64,000 nt of DNA. It comes from Vespula vulgaris (taxonomy: Eukaryota > Arthropoda > Insecta > Hymenoptera > Vespidae). The notes below the pieces were generated by a model. It did not search any database. It was given only the letters and a program-made list of their open reading frames with translations, and was not told where the DNA came from. The first letter of the stretch is position 1. The number at the start of each line of letters is the position of its first letter. Location of the stretch: NCBI RefSeq assembly GCF_905475345.1, contig NC_066594.1, positions 6,260,001 through 6,324,000 on the forward strand, read 5' to 3'. Position numbers and translations under genes: made by a program. This document shows, one piece after another, positions 1-13,026 of this stretch.

Positions 1-311
1 ACGATGACTAATGGATCTTCGTATTAGTCATACGTGCGTATAAATAAAGGACGTCCTATCCTCAAAATCTCTTTTGTGTTCTTCGAATTTCCTTTTTGTA
101 TTGTATATCTACCAATATACTTATACTTATCTATCAACAATAATATTATCTATATACCTAACACGTTTATTGTCAATTAACGCACATACGTTCTTCAAAA
201 CAAAAACAGCTAACTGGTATCCCCTATATTTACGAAAGATCACGTTTCGGTCATGGATAAACGAGAAAGGTCAAAGAGAATAGGACACGTATGTTGGTTC
301 GCTGTCCTTGG

Positions 312-353
<42 letters not shown>

Positions 354-946
354 TATATATGTAGAAACTATATCATTGGTTAGCCAGCAGCGTCATACCA
401 ACGCTTTTGCTGGCTTTCGACGATTCCACGAATGCTTTGATCATACGGACTGTTTCTCTCTCTCTCTCTCTCTTTTTTTCTCTTTCGTTTTCTTTTATAT
501 ACACACGTTCACAGTCTCTCTTTCTCTTTCTCTTTCTCTTTCTCTTTCTCTTTCTAAACAATTATTTAACGAAAGAAATTCTTTGTTCGTGTATAAACAT
601 TTCTATAATATATCATACCTTCCTATCATTACACGTTTCTTCGAAAACATTTTTTTCTTAGTCTGCAAACTAAATCGTTTCATTTCTAGAACGTACGTAT
701 ATTCGATATAACACATAGGATAGGTCGCGTATTCGGCGGCCATAATGTCGGGTAAAACATCGCAGCTATTCGCGCTATTCAAGCGCAACAGGTATTATTC
801 TCTAACGTTAAACTCTCGCATGGGCTTCATCGCTTTCGAGCCGTGAAGTTACACACTAAACGAGCTCGGGAATCGGAAATTTTTACAGAGCCGAAAATGG
901 AAACGATTTTGTATCTATATATGTATCCATGTATCTATGTATCCAT

Positions 947-1002
<56 letters not shown>

Positions 1003-2346
1003 ATATTCTACGTGGACGAGATTTCGCATTACGTTTCAACGGTAACAATGACGCACGCTCGACTCTCACGGTCGTATAGATACATACGAGCTTTCGCGGA
1101 TGCTTACTACGTTCGTGAAATTCTGATATTTTCGCGTTATATTTGTGCATTTGTGCGTTATGACAAAAAAAAAAAAAGGAAAAGAAAAAAATATATACTC
1201 GTTAATTGCGTTAAAACTTGCTATGTTTTTCTACGCGGCGAGAAGATGCGCTCAAAAAAAAAAAAAAAAAAAAAAAACAAGAAAAAGGGGAAAGAAAAAG
1301 AAAAAAAAAGAAAATGTCCGTATCTCGTTGTCCTTTTGAATATGGTTTAAAGAAAAAAATTTCTCTCTCTTTCTTTCTCTCTCCCTTTTTCGTATAATGG
1401 CGCAAAGCGTAAATACAAGTAAATATCTATCCTTTATATATACAGGAAATGCAAGTTCTAGCTTTCAGTGCCACGCGCGTCGATTTGTATGAACATATTT
1501 CTCTTTTAGGAAAGACGCATTTTATCGGTGGGTTGCGCATTACGCACAAATACTCGAAACATCTACATATATACTTGCTTAAATACACGTATGTATATGT
1601 ACATATTTACTTAGATTCGCGCGTGAATTCGTTCGCTCTTATACTCTGTGAAATGTAAAAAGAAATGCATGTTGTTATATACACGAGATAGCTATCTTTA
1701 CGTATGCAAAGAAAGATATATATATATATAAAAGATGTTGCCGTTTTATAAAATAAGAAACTCTTTAAAAAGGTACGACGATATTCAATTCAATCGATTT
1801 TACGAATCACACTCTTTTTACGAAACCCTACGTGATCTTAATTTATTATCGTCAAATCGTCAATTATTTTATCAAGTTATAAAATTAAATAAAAAACTTT
1901 GCTCTTTATTCAAAAGATCATCTCGTTTTTCTCGATCGAATCTTTTCTAATTTACTCCGAATGAATACAGAGTTTTAGGATTTACGTGTTTATAAAATGT
2001 ATCTATTATATATACGTCTATATATATATATATATTAAAAACGCGAATAGATCTCAAACATGACGAGACGTGATAAATCGAATGAAATAACTTGATATTT
2101 GCTATATTCAACTACATCCCTTAGATAGACTTTTCATATTACAAAAGAAAAAAAGAGAGAAATAATTTTTCTATTTCGAGATAATTTTTTCTCCAACGAT
2201 TTTATCGACGAAATACTAAGTTCTTTTGATTTCACGAAATCTAATTTTAACATGAAAGACCCCCAGGAAATGCGAAAGGGTTAAATGTCCGAGAGAAATC
2301 AGTTGACCGTTCAACAATCACGAAGACATTTTCGTTGGAGTACATA

Positions 2347-2414
<68 letters not shown>

Positions 2415-3516
2415 ATTCCCATCCATGTCGAAAGCAAGGAAAGCACAGAGAACTCGGACGTTCGCATCGTTATCCCGTATAGCTTGCAACGGTGGGCTCT
2501 AGTTAATTTGGTTGACAAGAGACTCCCTTGTAGGAAGCTTGCTTCCCTGATGCTGTTTGTTAGAAACCACTCCCCCTTTGCCAGCAAGCCATTTCTCCTA
2601 TCTCCTTTCAGTGGTCTAACAGAAGAGAAGCGACGTTTGACTGGTGCCGGTATATAAATAACACGACTTGTATCTATTAATACGGATTTTATATCTTAAA
2701 AAAAAGAAAAAATATATATCTATATTTTTTTTTGTACATATGTATGTACGTATCAAATATACATTTATATTTATTATTATTTATATTTATAAAAAAAATA
2801 TATACGATATATACGATGTATACAATGATATATATATATATATATATATGTATGTATACGATATTTTTTTTAATTAATTTAGTTTTTCATGTATCTGAAT
2901 TTTTTTTACGTTCACTCAATTTTCATGTATCAATGAATGTCTTGCCGATATTGTTACGATATTTTCCTATCGAGAGAGACAAAACTGAGCAGAAACGTAA
3001 TATTTAATATGAAACCCATAGAAAATTATTTTTTTTTGTAACGATAAAAATGTATGCATCCAAATGAACGTGATGAAGATATCGATAGATATCGGTTGTT
3101 TATGCGTCCGAACGATCTCTCGTTTTTCTCTTTTTATTCTTTTATTTATTTTTTTCTCATTGTTTGTATCTTTCCTTTCTTTTCTTTTTTTTTCTTTTTT
3201 CTTTCCTTTCTTTCTTTCTTTCTACACTTCTCTTCTCTTTTTTTCCCTTTCCCCAAAGTATTAATTTATCATTCTTATATTTCTTTCTCTTTGCATAGAT
3301 ATGTCTTTTACGTTTCTCCTATATTTTTATCATTATCCAGCTTTACATTACGAAAACGTGTTATCTCGAAATAATTTATAAGTATATTTGCATGTTGGTG
3401 TTGTACGTGTGCGTGCGCATTGTGTAGGTATTGTTAACTCAATGGAAATTATTAAACAAACATAATTTTATATTCAATGTTATTACGATTAGAATCTATG
3501 TATGTTAAAGAAGAGA

Positions 3517-3563
<47 letters not shown>

Positions 3564-4970
3564 AGAGACAACATTTCTCATGAATTCGTGTCAAAGATGA
3601 AAAATTAACGCACGAAGATCGGGCATTCTCTGTTACGAGTGACACGCAATGGACGCCTTGTGGTTAAGCGAATGGGAGGGTAAAGAGGAAATTAGGGTCA
3701 AAGGTCGCTCTTCTCTGAGCTTGTTTGTGCTTGACATACAGACCGGACGAACTCGTATATGCATCCCCATAGGATGAATGCTGGCTCACACACAAACATG
3801 TACACATACCTACATACATACATACGCGCGTGCGCACAAAGACGTGCATATATACATACATACATACATATATACGTACATATATACATACACACACGAA
3901 GGTATACACACATGCACTCATATGTGCATGTAAAACCGCTATTACGTAGATGTCATCGGGAAGCGTGAATATTGATCGGAAAGGTCAAAGGAATTGATCC
4001 TGGAGTCCTTTAGAAGTTCTGGACTAAACATTTATCAAATTGCGAAATGTTTCGCTTGTATTAAACTCAGGACTCGCTTATTGGCACTATCAAGTTCTAA
4101 CTTGTAAGTGTTGTTTCTCAATATAGACGATCATTATTCTCCTCGATATTGCGGTGTGTATTCCTGTGATTTCGTGATTTCTGTAGTTATCTTGCGCGAC
4201 GATTTTGTAGAGACTATAAATATTAGGTCGATATAAAATGTGAAAGAGAGAGAAATTGCTATCATTAATTCCATTTCAAATCGTAAAATCGGATTTGTAC
4301 AAGTGCTTTTCTTTGAACATCGTTCATAATTCTACGTTGATCATCAATTTGGATTAAACGAGAAATATGCTTTGTAATACGTAATATCTACTTTTATATA
4401 TATATAAAATTATATCTATATAAATAAATATATATATATAAATAAATATACATCGTCTTTAATTTATCTAGTTCGTTGCAAAGAAAAACAAAAAAATCAC
4501 TGATGGGATTTATTGCTTCGGAAACAGAATATCCGAGATCAAAAGCTAGTCGTAAAGTACATGCAAGATAGGTTGCGCCGTCCGATATTGCAATAAACTA
4601 TTCAAGCGGTACATATACCTACACACACATATATAAATATACACGTACGCGCACACATACATATACTAGCATTGAATTAAGCCAGCGCTCGTTTCTCAGT
4701 CAAAATCGACGCTCACAGTTTACGTGCGAGTGCGTTTTGAAATCGAATCGCATTGTTCGACGAACGCAATGCCGCGAAATCGGCTAAATCAATTATTTCG
4801 ATATTTTAATTTGTTTTAGCAAATTTTGTCAATTGAATAAGAACGCACGAGATATATACCTACGATGTCTATCTATCTGTCTACCTGTTTGTAAACGCGA
4901 TAAATTAAATTACGTAAAGATAATTTAATTTTTTAAAGGAAGAAAGAGAAGACAGAAGAAAAATTAAAAA

Positions 4971-5014
<44 letters not shown>

Positions 5015-5048
5015 TAATTAATCGATGAAAATATTTCCTTTGTTGCAG
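1..5048 (+). other. Upstream intron of sns; repeats, no exon seen
   Basis: No exon with Ig-like cysteine and tryptophan spacing and proper splice sites is visible here, so this is read as the intron preceding the first sns exon in the window. It contains (CA)n at 313-347, a CTCTTT hexamer repeat at 513-555, (TA)n at 948-1006, an A-rich block at 1254-1306, a compound (CT)n(CA)n at 2349-2409, (GA)n at 3519-3565 and (TA)n at 4971-5010. A more complex patch at 3590-4250 carries a nuclear-receptor-like direct repeat. Short open frames here are low-complexity products of these repeats. Confidence 0.6.
3694..3707 (+). promoter_or_regulatory. DR1-like nuclear receptor half-site pair
   Basis: The sequence AGGGTCAAAGGTCG contains two direct half-sites, GGGTCA and AGGTCG, separated by one base. 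This is the DR1 arrangement bound by HNF4 or USP/RXR-type receptors. A second partial copy, AGGTCAAAGGAA, lies at 3982-3993 in the same complex patch. The position inside a probable sns intron would suit an enhancer, but this rests on motif matching only. Confidence 0.25.
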
Positions 5049-8000
5049 CGCCACCGCAGAAAGTCGAGATAAGTAGTCACTTGTACAAGAAAAAAATGGA
5101 TGGGAGTGGTCATTCGAGTAAGAAAAAAATCGAAGTAAAAGTTGGAGAATCGACGCGTTTGGAATGCGTCGTGAGATCGGCTAAACCAGCGGCTTCGATC
5201 ATTTGGTATCGCGGAAATGTTCAAATCAAAGGTGGCGATACCAGTATCACGCCGATATCAATCGAGGGTGGTAAGTTATAATTTTATATTTATAATATAA
5301 TAATATAATAATACAGTACAATATTATTTTATTAATATAAATACACAATATTAATACACGTATACAACAATACACACATATATATATACATATATATTGC
5401 CATTAATTATTATATATATATTAATGTATATATAAAATAATAATTACGTAGGTAAACGTAGGTAAACCCAGTAAAAATTGAAAATAGTCCAAAAAAAAGG
5501 AAAGTTCGAAACACATTCGTCACTTTTTTCTCATTTCGATCTCATCGGTGAGATTCGACGCGATCGGTGAGATTCGAACGTTGAAATGGTGGTGGGTGGT
5601 GTTTGGAGGGGTGAAGGGTGGAGATTGAGGGTGGTAAAAAAAGAGAGAGAGAGAGAGAAAAAGGGAACAAAAAAAAATCGAAAGAATCGTCGGCTTAATT
5701 GAATTTTCCTTGTAGTGGCGACCGCTCGATCATCCGAAAGTATCGATTATTCCGCTCGCGCGCACGTTCGATTAAAACGAGATAACGGGTGGATATCGGT
5801 AGGGCAATGCAATCACGGAACAAACATCGATGTATTTTAGAATTAACGCCGTTTAAAACATTCCATGCTCGTTTCTCGTAATATGTACCTACGTGCTTTG
5901 GTTAAAACCTGTAAACTATAACCTTTGGTAGAATAGATATATTACATGGATACGTATTGTCGCTTCTCGAAACAAAGAAACCCCTTTTCCGCCACTATAT
6001 ACTCCGAAAACACTACGAGAATCTTTCTAAATCATCAAACGAGTTGTTTAGTCGTTGATATTAAATAAATCATGAAATAGTTAAGATATAAAGATTCCAG
6101 TTAATTTTGATAAATATCTAGAAGTTATACATTCGTCTATTATCCGTATATCTACGTTAAGATATACCATCGCAATTATTTCTGATTAAAATGATAATAT
6201 TATTTACGATTTTCATGATCGGATGGTTTTACAATTAATGATCGTAGTAATCTATTAAATGGTAAAATCAAACAAGAGTTTAGTTCGTATACATACATAC
6301 ATATAATATAATATACATATAAACTATATATATATGTGTGTGTGTACTATACGTGTATACAGAAGTAATTAACTAACCATCTAATTACATACCACGTAAG
6401 TAGATACTTAAGAAAATATTAAGAGCCTCATCAGCTTCATTCATATTGATTATCCTTCAGACAAGGAGATGTTGAAGCCTGGTTTGATAACGAAGAAACT
6501 TCTCAAATACGATACCCATGGATCTATCACGATCGTCCCCACCGCCGACGATGATGAGATGGATTATACCTGCGAAGCCAATCATCCAGCGATTCCCATT
6601 AATCGTCCGATGCGGGCGACCATCAAACTCTCCGTTTTCTGTAAGTAAAGGCTCATCGCAAACATGAATGTTAATCGGAAAGATAAATTGGATGGATCGA
6701 AAACGATAACGATGGAATACGTTTTCAAATGCCTTTAAACGATACTCCCTTCGGAGAGTTTTTTTTTCTCTTTTTTTTTTTTCTTTCTTTTTTTCTTTTT
6801 TCTTTTTTTTTTCATCGGATAACATGCCAGCCCAATAGTAATTTTTATGCATTTACTTTTAACATGCAAATGTATTTTTACGATACAATGGTCAAAAGTT
6901 CCTAACACGTTTTAAAAATCAATTACCCTTTTTAAAAGACTTTTTTTAGATCGATCACTTTTTTCGTTTCTCTTTCTTTCTGTGTTCGCTTTCAGATTCT
7001 AAAACTAGTCTGGTTATAAATCTAATAAGTTCGACAAAGTAATTGATTTATAAAATCATTTGAAAATCCATTTTTAGTTCAATACATGTAGAATATTCTC
7101 GTTATAGGAGAGAAACGAGACTTGGTATATATAAATCTTTTATAATCGTTCCAATATTTAATAGCTCCAATATTTTATTTCCTTTTACAAAATTTTAATA
7201 GACAATAAATAAAATCTCTACTTTGCGTAACATGGAAATAATTATAAAGACGTTATTGTATAATTGATTATAATAGAAAAATATAATAATAATAATAGAT
7301 ATATCTGAATATTCTAATACCTATTATTGCGATATATTATTTAATATAAAAACGAAAGTATGCTTCACCAGGTGAATAAATTAGCTGAAAATTAATCAAA
7401 TTAAAATTAATAATAATAATAATAATAACAACAATAATAATAATAAAATTATAACGACATTAGACATCAAGTAAATTAAATTATATTATTTTATTTAGTT
7501 TGATATCAATGTACGTTTGTAAATAGATCGATAGATTCTGATAAAATAATTAATTTACAGATCCACCAGGCATGCCATATATCGAGGGTTATACAGAAGG
7601 TGAAACCGTACAACGCGATCAACAAGTGGAGCTCACCTGTCGATCGCGAGGTGGAAATCCACCGGCCAAAATCGTTTGGTTTAGAAATGACCAACAAGTC
7701 ACGACCGAATATCGTTCGGAAGGTAGCCTATCTGAGAGTGTATTATCGTTCAAGGCTATGGCACAAGACGACAAGGCACGATACAAATGCGAGGTGTCCA
7801 ATATCATGAGCCTTGAACCCATGGAAGTACACGTTGACCTTACTGTACTTTGTAAGTATCAATTATATCAAAAGATGTCCGGTGTCATCACTTTTCTTCA
7901 ACGTCAACGTTGAAAAATAATAATCCAGATAAACGTACATCACAATTCTTATCTAATTATAAACGTCAAATTTAATTTAAGTAAAATTTAGAACAAACAA

Positions 8001-8720
8001 ATATCAACTTGGGTCTCCTACAAATTTCTTTCTTTTTTTCTTTTTCATTTTTATTACGTTCTTTTTTTGTATATATAACGAAATAAAAATTACAGATATA
8101 AACGTCAAAGTACAATTTATATCTTTAAGAAACGTTAGTCCTCTTATACTAGCTAACAACATTGTTTTCTGATTCTGAAAAGATATAATAAAATTTAGAT
8201 GATAAATACAATATATATGGATATACAAAACGAGGATTGAGGATTAATAAGATAACTTTCAAAGTGAGATATTTTTGTGGAGCTGAAAAAAAAAGAAAGA
8301 AAAAGGAAAAAAGAAAATAGAAATAAAAGATTTAAAAAATATATATATATGTATATACATACATACATATACTTAATCATGAAAATTTTTTCAGTTGTAC
8401 CAGCCGGCGTGATAATCACTGGACCGACTGAAGCAAAGGCAGGCGAACAAGTAGTGATTACTTGCACAACAGAGAACTCAAACCCACCAGCGGATATAAA
8501 GTGGTCGGTAGACGGTCGGAACTTTGAGAATAGCACGTCGAAAACAGAACCGGCGTCTCAGGGTGGTTGGATCACAACTTCGAATGTGACTTTCAGTATA
8601 AATCACAAGAGTAGAAGCATCGTTGTTATCTGCCACGCGTCGAATGCGAAACTTGCTGAGAACGTGGTTGGCACACATACTATCAATGTCATCTGTGAGT
8701 ACAATATATAGATATAATAC

Positions 8721-8751
<31 letters not shown>

Positions 8752-9037
8752 CATATATGCATATATATGATAACTGTAGCCACAAGGTGTGTGTACATAT
8801 ATATATATATAGTGAAATGATATATACATATTGAGAGTTACTGTGTGTGTATATATATGTACTAACTTTCAAACTAACGTAATGAAATTTTCGTTCGATG
8901 AACTCGCGAACGATCAATTCGTCAACGCGCGTTAGCCCAGGTCCCCGAGGTTATTTTTACTTGATCCGATCGTTGATCTATGTTATTCATGTGGAAAGGA
9001 AGTTCAACGAACTCTACACTAAAGTGAGAGAGAAACA

Positions 9038-9068
<31 letters not shown>

Positions 9069-11665
9069 GATCGACATCAGTCTCGATTTCAATAAATTTT
9101 TTAAACGTTTTCCAATGACGTACAATTTGCAATATTCTCGGAATCGTTCCTGATGATATCACATTCGACACGCGTATATTTCGTTCAATATTGACGTAGT
9201 CCAGCAACCGTTCTCTTCCACTCATCTCTTTCTTCGTCATTTGATAGTAGGTACGGTCAAACGAAGTGAAAGGTCAGACAAGCGTGGCGTAACATTACTA
9301 TGCCACTCTAGGACCAAAAGTGAGACCATACATAGCCCAACAACAGTGCTGTCTGCGAAGGAGAATAATTTGCTCAAACAGTAGAATTTTGGATTGGGAA
9401 GTACGATCGCCAAACTCTCTGTCTCTCTCTCTCTCTCTCTCCCTCTCTGTTTCTCTTTCTCTCTCTCGCTATAGATACATGTCTACCTCACTGTTCCAAC
9501 CGAGAAGATTGATTTACCCAAACCGAAGGTTGGAATTTGCATCGGAAACTACGAGGACGATAATGCACTCTGTTGCATCGACGTTGTAGCGTATCCGTTG
9601 CAGATAGAATCGTTAGGCTGATTTCGGTACTTTATTTACTTTATACCTAGCCTAATGTAAAGGAATCTAGTGATCGAAATTATTTAACACGTTCGTTCCT
9701 TATTTTCATTCATTATTACTCGATCTTTTCTCGTTTTCTTTTTTTTTCATTTTTTCTAATTAAACTAATCAGGAATATAAATATACGTCGGTATAGAACG
9801 TAATTCTCTGTTGAGAACGTTTTGCTTGACTTCAATCGTCTCACGATATTCAACGTGATGAAATTATTTAATTTACGTTCTAAAGAAATTATAAAGAAGA
9901 ATTTCTAAGATACACGGCTGTAAATTTGCATAAGACGGATGCTTTATAATATAGTACGGTATATGCGCCCTTTTTAGTTAGCGAAACGAACAAATGAGCT
10001 TTTTAATAATATAGGATATAATATTCTGACCGAAAAAAGAAGTAATTCTATACCTTTGAAAATTTTCACGAGAATGCTACGTCATTTAGCGAGACAATAC
10101 CGGACTACTAGGATGCAACGTAGCGGAGAGCTACGCGTATTAACGGTATACGCTTTTTGATACGAACGCAAAAGAGAATGAAGATTAAAGCCGGCAACAC
10201 ACTTTGTTCTAGATCCACCCTCGAACCTCTTCGTCACTGGTTATGAAGAGGGTACAACTATAGACGCTGGCACGGTATTAAGACTTCAATGCACAGCCAC
10301 CGCTGGTAATCCACTGGCAACTCTGACGTGGTATAAAAACGATAGAAAGGTATGATCCAGGAGATTTATCCTCTGTGTCTCTTTTATTCAAAAGGATTAT
10401 ACCTTCGCCAGTTTTATCCATTTATATATTATATCTTACCTGTTTATTATTTCAGATTCTCGGTACTTCTAGAACGAGAGACCAGGCAGTTTCCAGTGAA
10501 CTAGCGATACTCGTTAACGCATCGGATAACAACGCACACGTTAGATGCGAAGCTACCAATTCGGCGACTGAGATACCACTGATGAAGACTCTGATATTGA
10601 GAGTCAATTGTATGTAGATTTAATATGTTTCATACGTGTAATCGTAAATATACTATAACCCATTTGTTAATCCAAATATTTACGTCGTCAATGTATCCTC
10701 GTTTTATTTTGTATTTTCTAAATATTTCTTTCATTTATTTTTGTTTTAATCGTTCTTTTCTTATTTTCTATTCTTTTACTTTGCCAGTCCCACCGGAGAA
10801 AGTGAAGATCACGCGAGACCCGCAGGATTTTCATGCAGGTCAGGAAGGTCGTATTATATGCGAATCGAGCAGTAGCAATCCCGCTGCCGAAATGTCATGG
10901 TGGAAGGGAGGAATATCAGTACCGTCGACGAAAAACGGTACCAAACCGGGTCTACACGGTGGTTTCCTTTCCTACGTAGAATTGTCATTGGATTTAACCG
11001 AGGATATGAATTGCGAGGTTTACACCTGTCAAGCTAGGAACGCTCAAATGGAAAGATCGATACACGATGCGATAACGCTTCACGTATTATGTGAGTATAT
11101 AAGATGATATCGTATTTCCAAAATAATTCATACGGATCGTGTTAAAATTGTTAAATAAAACTTACTTAAGTAAATTTACTTTGATCCATTCGTTTTCTTA
11201 TTACCACGTGATTTTACGATTAAATTGGAACTTTACGTTTCATGTATTATCATCTCTCTCTCTCTCTCTCTCTTTCTTAGACAAGCCAATATTCTCAACA
11301 CTGGATCCTTACGAATTAACCGGTATGGAAGGTGAACCATTTGTAATATCCGTCTCAGCAACCGGAAATCCTAATATGATAACTTACACATGGACGAGAG
11401 ACGGGTTACCATTGAGTAGTAGCGGTAAAAGAATAACCGCACGTGGTCCAACGTTGAATATAACGAAATTGGAACGTTACGATGCAGGGACTTACACGTG
11501 CGAAGCGATCAACGAGGAAGGGACCACGTTTTATCCTTTGAATTTGACCGTCCAATGTGAGCGAAATTTTCTTTTTGCTTTTTTTTTATTTCGAAGAATT
11601 TTCTTTCGATATAAGCCACGATAACACCGTGGAAACCTTTTCTTTCCCTGTTTAAATCCAACTTT

Positions 11666-11698
<33 letters not shown>

Positions 11699-13026
11699 AT
11701 GTGTTTATCAAACTCATTTTTTCTTCTCTTCTTTTTTCGACTTAGATCCAGCAAAGATTTTACGAACGTCAACGTCCGGTACTGTATATCCACCTGGAAT
11801 CGAGGCTAAATTGTTTTGCGAGGTTGATGGTAGCCCGATAGGTGACGAATACGTGACCTGGCAGAAAGTAGGCTCAAACTCGGAATTACCAGGAAGATAT
11901 TCAACGTCTTTTGCAAACAAAACGTCGTATCTTCATATCGAACATCCGGATCAGGAAGATGTTGGGGAATATCGATGCAAAGTTAACAATGGAATTGGTA
12001 ACGCCACCTCGAAACCGATTCTATTTATAACCAACTGTAAGTCAATAAATTATTGATACGTTTATTAAAATAAAAAATATATATATTGTATATGCCTGTG
12101 TGTGTAACGTGTATATCTCTTCGCTATCATTAATTAAAATAATATACCTTTGTTCCCAAAACAGTTAAACCGGAAATGATGAATACACCGCTTACGAGAA
12201 AGGCAGCAGCGAATAAAGGAATAAATGCACCACTTTATTGCAAAGCACGTGGATCTCCGTTACCACGTTTTACATGGATCTTCAATGGTAGAACTTTATT
12301 ACCTAATGCGACGGAACACAAATATAGTATAACTCATAGCGACGTAAGTTGATTAAATCATCTCGTAAATAAGGATAGAATATAATTTGTCAATAGGGTA
12401 AATGATTTCTTTTCTTTGTATTCATATAATGACTCAAGATATCTTGGATATAAAAGAAAATTAATAGAAAATTATGAATTATATAAAAAGATTAAGAAAT
12501 ATATATATATATATATATTATTAAGAAAGAAAAAAAAGAAAAGAAAAGAAAGCGAAAATAGAGTAGAAAAAAAATTAATCTTTATTTTAACACTCGCAAT
12601 TTCAGTTGTCCGAATTAACGTCAGAATCAACGTTGACGATATTCCACGTGAAGTCTCACGATTATGGAAAGTATGAGTGCCGTGCAGAAAATAGAATGGG
12701 CCAATCGATCGATACGATACATTTGGACGTAACATCACCACCTGACAAACCCTCAGATTTGGAGGTTTACAATGTTACGCATGATTCTGTTACGTTGACA
12801 TGGAAAAGAGGATTCGATGGTGGCCTACCAACGTCCCATCAAATAAGATGGAGACAAGCGTTGGATTATGAAAGTCGTTATAGATACTTGGACATTTTAC
12901 CGGGTGAATATAAAGCGGTAATATGTGGACTAACACTCGGAACTTATTACGTTTTTAGCGTGAAAGCTATAAACGAAAAGGGTGACAGCGGTTTCTTGCC
13001 CGATGTGGTCAAGGTCCAAACTCTAC
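5049..13026 (+). CDS. sns: sns extracellular exons: Ig2-Ig9 and fibronectin III
   Basis: Most Ig domains sit on one exon with phase 1 at both ends: Ig3 7561-7851, Ig4 8395-8694, Ig6 10788-11090, Ig7 11281-11556, Ig8 11746-12036. Three domains are split by an internal intron: Ig2 (5049-5270 plus 6461-6640, phase 1), Ig5 (10213-10349 plus 10456-10609, phase 0) and Ig9 (12165-12343 plus the start of 12606-13026, phase 0). Paired cysteines and the core tryptophan are present, for example LEC/IIWYRG/YTC in Ig2 and LTC/IVWFRN/YKC in Ig3. The FN3 domain starts at SPPDKPSDLEVYNVTHDSV and ends with VVKVQTL. Every donor (GTAAG, GTGAG or GTATG types) and acceptor is canonical. Phase 1-1 exons mean single Ig domains could be skipped without a frameshift, though nothing in the sequence shows that they are. 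Confidence 0.93.

Noticed and set aside
253..711. 152-codon frame near the left edge
   Set aside because: Made of (CA)n and CTCTTT repeats; no coding-like composition outside them.
745..843. Short frame MSGKTSQLFALFKRN with a possible donor CAACAG/GTATTA
   Set aside because: Thirty-two codons, no signal peptide as expected for an sns start, and no phase evidence linking it to the exon at 5049.
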